Below, piece by piece: positions 1 through 7,602 of a DNA stretch of 64,000 bases. How positions within the stretch are numbered: position 1 is the first letter of the stretch; every line of letters begins with the position of its first letter. The DNA comes from Clostridium bornimense (GTDB taxonomy: Bacteria; Bacillota; Clostridia; Clostridiales; Clostridiaceae): contig NZ_JAHLOD010000009.1 of NCBI RefSeq assembly GCF_018917145.1, positions 23,988 to 87,987 of the forward strand, written 5' to 3'. The notes beneath the pieces were generated by a model. That model made no database searches and was not told where the DNA came from. It saw only the letters and a program-made list of their open reading frames with translations. Both the position numbers and the translations under genes were made by a program.

Positions 1-2
1 AT

Positions 3-524
3 GTAATTTTAGTTGGTGAAATAGAGTCTATCGTAGAACTGCATCATAGATTAATGGGTAATGTAGAAAGAGAAAATTTTATTGAGTTTGAAGAGTTATT
101 GAATTTAGGAGATAGATACAAATGCTTTAAGATAGGAGCACATCCATTTAGAAAAGGGCAAAAGCTATTTAAGAAGCCGATAGAGCTTTTAGGAAGATTA
201 GACGTTTTAGAGTTAAATGCTAAGGATATTTATAAAAAAGGAGAGATAGAGGTAAAGAAAAATGTAGTAAGTCTTGCAGAAAAGCTAAATAAACCAATAG
301 TTGGTGGTAGTGATAGTCATACTGCACTACAAATTGGTTCAATTAAGACTAGTATAAATGGACAACATTACAAGATAGTAGATATAAAAAGATCTCTAGA
401 AAGTAATTGTCAGGTAAAAATATCTTCATCATTAGAGTTTAAAGTTTTCTCATCAAAGATATTAAAAAGATATCTTGCATCAACAGTTAGAAAATATGAT
501 AATGATACAAGTTTTAAGATATAA
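3..524 (+). CDS. PHP-domain phosphoesterase, 5'-truncated by window edge
   Basis: The reading frame is already open at position 3, with no start in view, so the first in-frame ATG at 54 is probably internal. The visible 173 residues contain GAHPFRKG and GGSDSHT, histidine- and aspartate-rich metal-binding motifs of the C-terminal half of PHP (polymerase and histidinol phosphatase) metal-dependent phosphoesterases. The last ~50 residues are basic and look like a C-terminal extension outside the PHP barrel. It is followed by a second, different PHP protein on the same strand. The substrate cannot be told: PHP proteins include histidinol phosphatases, nucleases and other phosphoesterases. Family is fairly sure, function is not. 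Confidence 0.75.
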   Translation, partial: VILVGEIESIVELHHRLMGNVERENFIEFEELLNLGDRYKCFKIGAHPFRKGQKLFKKPIELLGRLDVLELNAKDIYKKGEIEVKKNVVSLAEKLNKPIVGGSDSHTALQIGSIKTSINGQHYKIVDIKRSLESNCQVKISSSLEFKVFSSKILKRYLASTVRKYDNDTSFKI

Positions 525-548
525 AGATAAGAGTGTAAATAATAAGTA

Positions 549-596
549 GGGAATCACAATTGCAAAATTTAATAGGTATTGTGATATCCCAATACT
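549..596 (+). terminator. hairpin after the first PHP gene, possible terminator
   Basis: GGGAATCACAAT at 549-560 pairs with ATTGTGATATCCC at 578-590, with one bulge. The T-tract that follows is poor (AATACTTTTA), so this may be a weak terminator or only a hairpin. Confidence 0.4.
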
Positions 597-652
597 TTTA
601 GTTGTATATATATTACAATAAAGGTATAATTATTTAAGAACGGAGGGAACCT

Positions 653-1453
653 ATGAAAGAGAAAAAGATAATAAGAGATGGTCATATACATTCCCCATAT
701 TGTCCTCATGGATCAAAAGATCCTTTTCATATGTACATAGATAAGGCAATAGACATGGGCTTAGAAGAAATAACATTTACTGAACATATGCCATTTCCAA
801 TGGTATTTATGGATGAAGAAATTTTAAAAGAATGTTCTCCGTCTGAAGAGGAAATAAAACAATATTTTAATGAATTATTGGAGCTTAAGAAAACTTATAG
901 TGAAAAGATAAAAATTAATATTGGATTAGAAGTGGATTATATAGAAGGATACGAAAAGGAAACAAAAGATTTTTTAGACAAGTATGGAAATAGATTAGAT
1001 GATGCAATATTATCTGTACACTTTTTAAAAATAGGTGATGACTATTATGCAATGGATTATAGCGTGGATGTATTTGGTGAATTAGTTGAAAAGTTAGGCG
1101 GAGTAAAAGAGGTTTATGATAAGTATTTTGAGATAGTTCTAAAATCTATAACAGCTGATTTAGGTACTTATAAACCAAGGAGAATAGGACATCCTACTCT
1201 TGTTAGACTATTTAATAAAAAATATCCAATAGATTATGATAATGTTCAATTATTAGAAGATATAGCAAAAGAAATAAAAGAAAGAGGATATGAGATTGAT
1301 TTTAATACAGCAGGATTAAGAAAAGAATATTGTTTAGAACCATATCCATCAGGTAAGTTTAATGAATTGGTCACTAAGTATAATATAAGAAAGGTTTATG
1401 GATCTGATTCTCATATATCATCAGATGTAGGAAAATCTTTTGATAATTATTAA
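653..1453 (+). CDS. hisJ: histidinol-phosphatase family (HisJ/HisK, PHP type)
   Basis: A 266-residue PHP-family hydrolase of the length expected for HisJ-type histidinol-phosphatase, which removes phosphate from L-histidinol phosphate in histidine synthesis. The N-terminal HIH motif (residues 11-13), TEHMPFP (around 43-49), LSVHF, IGHPTLVR and the late GSDSH supply the metal-binding histidines and aspartates in the usual order. The GLRKEYCLEPYPS segment is also typical of HisJ. The ATG at 653 follows a good CGGAGGG ribosome binding site. No other his gene is in view, so assignment rests on family similarity; another phosphate ester as substrate is possible. A separate terminator follows, so it is probably a single-gene unit. 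Confidence 0.8.
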   Translation: MKEKKIIRDGHIHSPYCPHGSKDPFHMYIDKAIDMGLEEITFTEHMPFPMVFMDEEILKECSPSEEEIKQYFNELLELKKTYSEKIKINIGLEVDYIEGYEKETKDFLDKYGNRLDDAILSVHFLKIGDDYYAMDYSVDVFGELVEKLGGVKEVYDKYFEIVLKSITADLGTYKPRRIGHPTLVRLFNKKYPIDYDNVQLLEDIAKEIKERGYEIDFNTAGLRKEYCLEPYPSGKFNELVTKYNIRKVYGSDSHISSDVGKSFDNY

Positions 1454-1502
1454 TATTGACTTTTATAGTCTTTTATAAGAAAATATTTAATGGTATAAAT
1501 AT

Positions 1503-1547
1503 GGAAAGCAGATGGGCGGCATTACTACCCATAGGCTTTCCTTTTTT
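1503..1547 (+). terminator. rho-independent terminator after hisJ
   Basis: GGAAAGC (1503-1509) pairs with GCTTTCC (1535-1541), followed by six T. The loop contains a second small GGG/CCC stem. Confidence 0.75.
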
Positions 1548-1573
1548 ATTGTAAAAAAATAAGGAGATAAAAA

Positions 1574-2932
1574 ATGAAAAAGGTATTTCAAGATAAGAAA
1601 TTTTTAAAGACTGTTTTTGCCTTAGCATTACCTATTACACTTCAAAGTTTTATAACATCTTCTCTGAATTTAATAGATAATGTTATGGTTGGTCGACTTG
1701 GTGAATCAGCTATTGCATCAGTTGGATTAGCTAATCAATATATTTTTGTATTTACTTTATGTATATTTGGAATAAATTCAGGAGCAAGCATCTTTATGTC
1801 TCAATTTTGGGGCAAGAAAGATCTTAAGAGCATTAAGACATTTTTAGGAGTAGATATAACAATAGGATTTATAGCATCTATTTTATTTGCTATTGGTGCA
1901 GGAGTATTTCCAAATGTAATAATGAACTTTTTTTCAAACGATCCTGAGGTTATTGCAAGGGGAATACAATACTTAAGAATAGTAGCGCTAAGCTGTATTT
2001 TTGTTAATTTTACTCAAAGTTATTCATCAGCATTAAGAAGTACGGGACAAGTTAAGTTACCAATGTACGCAAGTTTAATAGGGGTGGCATCAAACGCAGT
2101 ATTAAACTGGATTTTCATATTTGGAAAGTTCGGTATACCAGCAATGGGCGTTAATGGAGCAGCCTTAGCTACTACTATTGCTAGAATTATTGAAATGATA
2201 TTTATAGTTTCTGTTGTTTATGCAAAAAATAATATCGTGGCAGCTAATCTTAGAGAGATTATGAATTTTAAAATAAGTACTATAAAAACATATTTTATTA
2301 CATCTTGGTCTGTAATAGTTAATGAACTAGTATGGTCTTTAGGTTTAACAGCGTATTCTATTGCATATGCAAAAATAGGTACAAATGCCGTTGCTACGAT
2401 GCAGATAGCTAATACATTAAATAATATGTTCTTAGTATTTTTATCAGGTATGGCTAGTGCAGCATCTATAATCATTGGAAACAATATAGGTGCAGGAAAG
2501 GAAGAAGTTGCGAGGGAATATTCTCACAATATTGCAAAATTATCTGTAGTTGTAGGGTTTACTCTTGGAATAATCGTATGGATAACAGCACCACTAGTAT
2601 TAAAACCATTTAGTGTTACTAGCGAAACTTATTTTGATACTATACAAGTTCTTAGGGTAATGGCGATGTTCTTTACATTAAGGTCCTATAATCTAGTTAT
2701 GATAGTAGGCGTTTTTAGAGGCGGCGGTGATACTACTTATGCTATGATTTTACAAGGATGTACAATATGGTTTTATTCAGTGCCATTATCATTTATTGGA
2801 GCTATGGTTTTAAAATTGCCTGTAGCTGGAGTTTTTGCATTATTAACAACAGAAGAAATTATAAAGGCGTTTTTACAAACACGTAGATTGAAGTCTGGAA
2901 AATGGTTAAGAAATGTTATAAGTAATATTTAG
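1574..2932 (+). CDS. MATE family efflux transporter
   Basis: A 452-residue polytopic inner-membrane protein with about twelve hydrophobic segments, the usual size and topology of MATE (multidrug and toxic compound extrusion) antiporters, which export cationic drugs or metabolites using Na+ or H+. The early LPITLQSFITSSLNLIDNVM and the related GLTAYSIAYAKIGTNAVAT near the middle are the characteristic starts of the two pseudo-symmetric six-helix halves. AAGGAGATAAAA precedes the ATG. It stands alone between two terminators, and no regulator gene lies beside it. The exported substrate cannot be predicted. Confidence 0.9.
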   Translation: MKKVFQDKKFLKTVFALALPITLQSFITSSLNLIDNVMVGRLGESAIASVGLANQYIFVFTLCIFGINSGASIFMSQFWGKKDLKSIKTFLGVDITIGFIASILFAIGAGVFPNVIMNFFSNDPEVIARGIQYLRIVALSCIFVNFTQSYSSALRSTGQVKLPMYASLIGVASNAVLNWIFIFGKFGIPAMGVNGAALATTIARIIEMIFIVSVVYAKNNIVAANLREIMNFKISTIKTYFITSWSVIVNELVWSLGLTAYSIAYAKIGTNAVATMQIANTLNNMFLVFLSGMASAASIIIGNNIGAGKEEVAREYSHNIAKLSVVVGFTLGIIVWITAPLVLKPFSVTSETYFDTIQVLRVMAMFFTLRSYNLVMIVGVFRGGGDTTYAMILQGCTIWFYSVPLSFIGAMVLKLPVAGVFALLTTEEIIKAFLQTRRLKSGKWLRNVISNI

Positions 2933-2938
2933 TTATAT

Positions 2939-2990
2939 AAAAAGGGTTATCGTATAAACAAATGAAGATTTGTTAGCGATAACCTTTTTA
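2939..2990. terminator. bidirectional terminator between MATE and TraB genes
   Basis: GGTTATCG and CGATAACC form the stem, flanked by A-tract and T-tract on opposite sides. The hairpin can therefore end both the plus-strand MATE transcript and the converging minus-strand TraB/GumN transcript. Confidence 0.8.
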
Positions 2991-3046
2991 TTAATTCAAA
3001 TTTTATAATTATAGTGAAAATTTTTGACTGTGTACTTGAGACCTTC

Positions 3047-4018
3047 TTAAGTAGTTTTAATTTTTTCAACAGTATATCCTCTATCTTGCAATTGACTAAC
3101 TATGCCGTCTTCTCCAAAATAGTGGAGAGCACCTACAGCAACAGCAAGTTTTTTATTATTAGATATATTTTTTTCTATCTCATCAACCATGTTCCTATTT
3201 CTAGATTTTATTAATAGGTCATATTCTTTAGGAGATTTTTTTGAATGATTTATGGAATCCATCATGTAGTTTTCATCTCCGTTAATAAAGGCTGTGAATA
3301 AAATTCTATTGCTATCATCTTCACTAGAATTGCTTCTAGTATTACTACCATAAGAATTTAGTATTTCTTTTAAAGTATAGATGTCATATAGTTTGCTTAG
3401 ACGATCAAATTGAAGATCTAAAGATTCTAGTTGAACTATATTTTTATTTGAGCACTTAAATTTAGCCATTAATTTATTATCTAAGCCTTCACCAGTCAAT
3501 CCTGAGTTGATACAATTTAAGTTATTAAGATTCATACAGATTCCTGTAGAATTCATATTTCTTAATACTGAATAATTTATATTATAATCCATACAAAGAG
3601 TTTGCAATTTACGAATTTCTTCATTAGTTAATTGTGATTCTATAGTATCACCAGTAGGACATAAAAGTTTCATTGACATACCTAATGTTTCAGCCATAGT
3701 AGGATTTATTTCTACAGCTAATGTATCACATTTATCAGTTATCTTTAGTAGCGCATCATTGTAGAAATCATAATTTGGATCGCTACAATGGATAGTACCT
3801 ATAAGATAAACTTCCTTGGCTCCTTTTGTAGCTTTCCAAAGATAACCTTTAGTAGTGAGCTTTGCAGTATTTTTTATAGCAACAGTAGATAATGTTGGAG
3901 AAGAAAGAAAATTCTTATGATTTACTTTATGTGTTTCTACTGAATTAAAAGATATTAATTGAAAAAGAGAAAATAGTAACAATAAAAAACTATATATATG
4001 TTTTTTTGATTTTTTCAT
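3047..4018 (-). CDS. TraB/GumN family protein, exported
   Basis: A 323-residue protein with an N-terminal signal or anchor (KKSKK followed by a hydrophobic run at about residues 8-24). The family motif YLIGTIHCSD lies at about 71-80, with the second conserved element AVAVGALHYFGEDG near the C terminus. TraB/GumN proteins carry GxxH motifs resembling Tiki-type metalloproteases, so a metal-dependent peptidase is plausible, but bacterial members are mostly uncharacterised. It should act outside the membrane. An AGGAGGGCC ribosome binding site precedes the ATG, and an 11-bp perfect inverted repeat lies just upstream. It is downstream of the radical-SAM pair on the same strand, but 56 bp and a hairpin separate them, so co-transcription is uncertain. 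Confidence 0.8.
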   Translation of the reverse strand: MKKSKKHIYSFLLLLFSLFQLISFNSVETHKVNHKNFLSSPTLSTVAIKNTAKLTTKGYLWKATKGAKEVYLIGTIHCSDPNYDFYNDALLKITDKCDTLAVEINPTMAETLGMSMKLLCPTGDTIESQLTNEEIRKLQTLCMDYNINYSVLRNMNSTGICMNLNNLNCINSGLTGEGLDNKLMAKFKCSNKNIVQLESLDLQFDRLSKLYDIYTLKEILNSYGSNTRSNSSEDDSNRILFTAFINGDENYMMDSINHSKKSPKEYDLLIKSRNRNMVDEIEKNISNNKKLAVAVGALHYFGEDGIVSQLQDRGYTVEKIKTT

Positions 4019-4033
4019 AAGGCCCTCCTAAAT

Positions 4034-4074
4034 TTTATTTCCTATATAGTGTGTACTAATATCTAGGAAATAAA
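4034..4074. repeat. 11-bp perfect inverted repeat upstream of TraB gene
   Basis: TTTATTTCCTA (4034-4044) and TAGGAAATAAA (4064-4074) are exact reverse complements. There is no good T-tract on either strand, so it could be a weak terminator for the operon upstream on the minus strand or an operator for the TraB gene. Confidence 0.5.
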
Positions 4075-4077
4075 CAT

Positions 4078-4821
4078 TTAATCTAATTCTGTTAGATTTT
4101 TAAAATATCTAGAAGGCATATAGCTTTTTTGAAGTCGTGGATTATTTCTTTCCACAATATTCACAGAAGAATAGAAAGTTTTCCACAGGTTTTCATAGTT
4201 TTTATCAAAGCTATTGTGGAAAAAATAATTTCCTTGCTCTTTAGAAAAATCGGTAATAATACCTTGTGACATATTATAAATAATTGCTAATTCCCTTTTG
4301 GTATCATGGATAATAAAGTTTTGATTTCTAAACCTATTAACAAAATGATTAATTATGAGGGGAAGTATATTGTGATCAGGAGAAATCATAGAATAGTAGT
4401 GATTTTCTCCTATAGCCTTAAATCTCACAAAGCCAGTAAAACGGTGAGCTTCAAGGGATACCCGACGACGATATTTATCAACATCAATAATAATATCGTT
4501 ATTTTTAGCTAGTGAAATTTCAGCACCATATTTAAAGGCTAATTTTAAGTATTTAAATATTAAGGTAGGAATTTCGTCGCCGTCAGCTAGATGAAGATAA
4601 TATACATTTGTTAAGATCTTTTTACCTAGTTTATCATTAATTGAGTTATAGACCTTTAATGCTTTTGTTTCTTCTGTATTTATATAGAACTCCATATTTA
4701 AGAAATTAGGTTTATAGGTATCTTTTATATATAATTTTATATCTTTTTCTTTCATGTAAAATCCATGATATATTGCTGTTAATAATCCATAAAATGAACC
4801 GTCATATAATAATACTTTCAT
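4078..4821 (-). CDS. TIGR03915-type (DUF4130) DNA metabolism protein, partner of radical SAM gene
   Basis: A 247-residue protein whose opening (VLLYDGSFYGLLTAIYHGF) and later segments (HRFTGFVRF, SPDHNILPLI, HFVNRF, IIHDTKRELAIIY) are those of the DUF4130/TIGR03915 family. This family is almost always encoded beside the TIGR03916 radical SAM protein and is presumed to act with it in DNA repair or modification. The biochemical reaction is unknown. Its ATG overlaps the stop codon of the upstream radical-SAM gene by one base (TAATG), so the two are translationally coupled and surely one operon. A LexA-box-like site in the shared promoter supports a damage-response role. Confidence 0.85.
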   Translation of the reverse strand: MKVLLYDGSFYGLLTAIYHGFYMKEKDIKLYIKDTYKPNFLNMEFYINTEETKALKVYNSINDKLGKKILTNVYYLHLADGDEIPTLIFKYLKLAFKYGAEISLAKNNDIIIDVDKYRRRVSLEAHRFTGFVRFKAIGENHYYSMISPDHNILPLIINHFVNRFRNQNFIIHDTKRELAIIYNMSQGIITDFSKEQGNYFFHNSFDKNYENLWKTFYSSVNIVERNNPRLQKSYMPSRYFKNLTELD

Positions 4822-6125
4822 TAAAATTCTCCTGTTATTGATGTATTGCCATCAGTTAGTAAGTTGTAGTTATCATTAAAAAAGGAAAGTTGAGTTATAA
4901 CTTCATTTTCAATAATATTTAAATCTTTTTTAGGTGCTAAGGCTAAAGTAATGTAATCTTCTCTAAACTTTATATCTCCGTAATATTTACCGTTACATGT
5001 TATAAAATATTGTGCTCTTTTTAATGATATTCCCATTTTTTTTAGGTCAAAAAAGCTTAATTTACTAAGTCGCCTAGCACTAATAATTTTCCTAGCGCCA
5101 CGAATACCGATGCCTGGAACTTTTATTAATATGTTATATGGAACTTTATTTATTTCTACAGGAAACATATCTAAGTTGTTTATAGCCCAAAAAGTTTTAG
5201 GATCAAAATTTATATCAAAATTAGGAGTTTTTTTATTTAGCAGTTCCGCAGAAGAAAATCCGTAATAGCGAAGAAGCCAATCAGCTTGATATAATCGATG
5301 TTCTCGTATTGTAGGAGGTGTTTTTATATCAGGAAGATTGCTATCAGAATTAACAGGGATATATGCTGAATAATAAACTCTTTTTAACTTATATTTATTA
5401 TATAAGTTCTCTGATAAAGATAATATTTTAAGGTCACTGTCTTTGGTAGCACCTACTATTAATTGAGTACTTTGACCTCCAGGAACAAAAAGTGGTGCCT
5501 TTTTAAATAACTTTCTTTCTTCAGTATTTTCTATGATAGAATTTTTGATATTTTTCATAGGAGTGAAAATATCATATTTTTCTTTGTCAGGAGCTAATAG
5601 TTTTAAAGATTCATTAGAGGGTAATTCTATATTTACACTCATTCTATCAGCAAAAGTTCCTGCTTTTTTTATAAGGTCATCATCAGCTCCAGGAATTGCT
5701 TTTAGATGTATATAACCGTTGAAATGTTCCACAACACGTAATTTTTCTACTATTTTTGTTAAGAGTTCCATAGTATGATTAGGACTTTTTATTATAGCTG
5801 AACTTAAAAATAATCCTTCAATATAGTTTCTTTTATAAAAATTTATTGTGAGATCTACTATTTCATCTACAGTAAAAGCTGCCCTGGGAACATCATTTGA
5901 ATTTCTATTTATACAATATGCACAATCATATATGCAATAGTTGCTTAATAATATTTTAAGTAGGGAAACACAACGACCATCAGGAGTATAACTATGGCAT
6001 ATACCATTAATGGAGCTATTGCCAATTCCATTTTTAGTGTTTTGTCTATTAGATCCTGAAGAAGAGCAAGATACATCATATTTCGCTGCTCCAGATAAAA
6101 TTTTTAACTTTTCATTTATATTCAT
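4821..6125 (-). CDS. putative DNA modification/repair radical SAM protein (TIGR03916 type)
   Basis: A 434-residue protein. The opening INEKLKILSGAAKYDVSCSSSG is diagnostic of the family. Cysteines 64, 68 and 71 (CIYDCAYC) form the CxxxCxxC 4Fe-4S cluster motif of radical SAM enzymes. VPGIGIRGARKI near residue 340 is a helix-hairpin-helix DNA-binding motif. Together they suggest radical chemistry on DNA, though no reaction is established for the family. I start it at 6125, where GGTGA precedes the ATG, rather than at an upstream in-frame ATG (6155) that would lie inside a LexA-box-like operator. The TIGR03915 gene follows with a one-base overlap. Confidence 0.88.
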   Translation of the reverse strand: MNINEKLKILSGAAKYDVSCSSSGSNRQNTKNGIGNSSINGICHSYTPDGRCVSLLKILLSNYCIYDCAYCINRNSNDVPRAAFTVDEIVDLTINFYKRNYIEGLFLSSAIIKSPNHTMELLTKIVEKLRVVEHFNGYIHLKAIPGADDDLIKKAGTFADRMSVNIELPSNESLKLLAPDKEKYDIFTPMKNIKNSIIENTEERKLFKKAPLFVPGGQSTQLIVGATKDSDLKILSLSENLYNKYKLKRVYYSAYIPVNSDSNLPDIKTPPTIREHRLYQADWLLRYYGFSSAELLNKKTPNFDINFDPKTFWAINNLDMFPVEINKVPYNILIKVPGIGIRGARKIISARRLSKLSFFDLKKMGISLKRAQYFITCNGKYYGDIKFREDYITLALAPKKDLNIIENEVITQLSFFNDNYNLLTDGNTSITGEF

Positions 6126-6141
6126 AAAAATCACCATGTTT

Positions 6142-6170
6142 ATTATAGCAAACATGTGTTCGTATTTAAA
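6142..6170 (-). promoter_or_regulatory. promoter with LexA (SOS) box for the radical-SAM operon
   Basis: On the minus strand a TATAAT -10 (6142-6147) and a weak TTTAAA -35 (6165-6170) are separated by 17 bp. CGAACACATGTTTG (6149-6162) sits exactly in that spacer. It matches the Gram-positive LexA consensus CGAAC-N4-GTTYC at all but the last position. Binding here would block RNA polymerase, so the operon is probably induced by DNA damage. The predicted transcript has a leader of only about 10 nt. Confidence 0.7.
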
Positions 6171-6368
6171 TACATAAATTCATTTTCAGATAGATAAATA
6201 AAGTTAAAACTAATAAATGGGATAAAATATTAGATAATTAATGATAATGTAAAATAGTTAGAAATATATATAAAATATAGCTGAAAGTGAAGAAATATAA
6301 GCTTAAGAAACTTTTTAATGTTATGGTACACTAAAGGTAATAATGTGAAATAAAAGTTAAAATATGAA

Positions 6369-7085
6369 ATGGAGTTGAATTTATCGATGGAAGGCACCGT
6401 GGAAGATGGTCAGTACCAGCCCAAAAATAAGTGGTATATAAGGCAAGTTAAACAATATAATAGATTATTAAGAAAGTTACTTGTAGATGATTTTTCTAGA
6501 GAGGCTTTAGATAAGATATTTAAGGATACTTTAGAAGAATTTAAATATATATTACCAACAATACCTTGTGTTGATCAAAAAGAGAATCCTAATACGCAAA
6601 AACTTGTAATAGCAGCTTATTTTTTAACTTTGTACAAGTTTATGAAAGAGCAAGGGGTAACACCAGTAGAGATGGGGAAAATAGTTTATGATGTAACAGT
6701 AATGAAGATTACTAGAATCCCTAAAATTTTAAGGTGGGCAAAAAGAAAAAATTTCTTCTCAGAAAAGAATATTGAGATACTACAAAAGTTAGGAATATAC
6801 AGTAAAAGTAGTAGAAATAATGATGAGTTCGTTTTTGATGTAAAAATTAAAGATGAAGGAGAACTTTGTGTAACTTATAGATGTTGTCCTATTATTAAAT
6901 ATTATATGGAGAACGGTGGAGAAGAATTAGCACCATATGTATGTACTTTAGATATAGCTATAGGTAAAGTTTTAGGTACAGGAGTTAAAGTTAGCAAAAC
7001 TATAGGATGGGGTAATAGTTACTGTGATTTTTCATATAAAGAAGGAAGAGAAGTAAATCATTACGATTTTAATAAAGTTGGATAG
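6369..7085 (+). CDS. L-2-amino-thiazoline-4-carboxylic acid hydrolase family protein
   Basis: A 238-residue soluble protein that resembles the ATC hydrolase family (PF14196). The C-terminal half carries CVTYRCCPIIKYY and later C-T-L-D, with conserved cysteines. The named enzyme opens the thiazoline ring of ATC during bacterial L-cysteine formation, but most clostridial homologues stand alone and are of unknown substrate, so the function is uncertain. The start is not firm: no good ribosome binding site precedes ATG 6369, and an in-frame ATG at 6387 has a GGAG about 12 bp upstream. A terminator follows at once, so it is monocistronic. Confidence 0.65.
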   Translation: MELNLSMEGTVEDGQYQPKNKWYIRQVKQYNRLLRKLLVDDFSREALDKIFKDTLEEFKYILPTIPCVDQKENPNTQKLVIAAYFLTLYKFMKEQGVTPVEMGKIVYDVTVMKITRIPKILRWAKRKNFFSEKNIEILQKLGIYSKSSRNNDEFVFDVKIKDEGELCVTYRCCPIIKYYMENGGEELAPYVCTLDIAIGKVLGTGVKVSKTIGWGNSYCDFSYKEGREVNHYDFNKVG

Positions 7086-7087
7086 AT

Positions 7088-7112
7088 AAAAAAGGCTGGT
7101 GACGGCCTTTTT
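7088..7112 (+). terminator. terminator after ATC-hydrolase-family gene
   Basis: AAAAAGGC pairs with GCCTTTTT around an 8-nt loop, ending in a T-run. It insulates the CRISPR locus from the upstream gene. Confidence 0.8.
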
Positions 7113-7157
7113 GTATATGAATTATTAGTGATAATATTTAGTAGTGTGTAGAATAAA

Positions 7158-7307
7158 AGTGATTATTAACTATAAGGAATATAAATATGTTTATATTTAT
7201 GTTTAAATATGATATATATTTTTTTATTAACAATTAGGAAGAAAATAAGTGAAAAACTAAGTAAAACTGTGATGTAACAAATTGTGTGAGTACATCACAG
7301 TTTTTTT
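7158..7307 (+). ncRNA. degenerate two-repeat mini-CRISPR unit with its own terminator (CreA/CreR-like candidate)
   Basis: Positions 7158-7186 match the 29-nt array repeat at 24 of 29 bases; 23 of the last 24 match, and the handle reads ATATAAAT instead of ATTTAAAT. A 32-nt spacer-like stretch (7187-7218) is followed at 7219-7247 by a second, worse copy (21 of 29; its TTTTTTATTAAC half is perfect). A 14-bp hairpin (7263-7276 with 7291-7304) and T-run then close the unit. A TAGAAT -10-like sequence lies at 7149-7154, with only a weak -35. The order well-preserved repeat, short spacer, decayed repeat is that of crRNA-like regulatory or antitoxin RNAs (CreR, CreA) near type I cas genes. Transcription and function are inferred. 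The alternative is the remnant of an old array. Confidence 0.6.
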
Positions 7308-7427
7308 GTAAATAAACGGAATTGATAAAAAGAGAAAAATAGATAATAATAATTTCATGAAATGCAATAAATTACCTATATTTATTTATATGTTAATGAT
7401 GATATAGCATTATAAAAAAGGAGGAAT

Positions 7428-7574
7428 ATGATGTCAAGAAAAATATCAGATGAAAGAAGGAAGAGGATTTTAAAAGAATATGAAAGTGGAGAGAAAAACA
7501 AATCATATATAGCTAGAAAATATGATGTATCAGCAAGTTTTGTATCAAAATTAACAGTGGTATCTAAAAAATGA
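7428..7574 (+). CDS. 48-residue helix-turn-helix protein at the head of the cas operon
   Basis: This short ORF opens ATG-ATG behind a strong AAGGAGG site (7417-7423). It encodes a very basic protein whose KRILKEYESGEKNKSYIAR plus KYDVSASFVSKL fits a single helix-turn-helix of the kind found at the N terminus of transposases, resolvases and small regulators. It ends 28 bp before cas6 on the same strand and is probably the first gene of the cas transcript. It could be an autoregulator of the cas operon or the stub of a decayed transposase; the ribosome binding site argues that it is translated. I do not recognise an established cas-associated family. Confidence 0.6.
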   Translation: MMSRKISDERRKRILKEYESGEKNKSYIARKYDVSASFVSKLTVVSKK

Positions 7575-7602
7575 TGTATAATATTAAAAAAGGAGGTTAA
7601 AT

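Noticed and set aside
1480..1574. Possible riboswitch before the MATE gene
   Set aside because: The structure is a simple terminator stem with an inner GGG/CCC pair; no conserved guanidine or preQ1 riboswitch core could be recognised.
4306..4512. 68-codon plus-strand ORF opposite the DUF4130 gene
   Set aside because: Antisense to a conserved coding region, no ribosome binding site.
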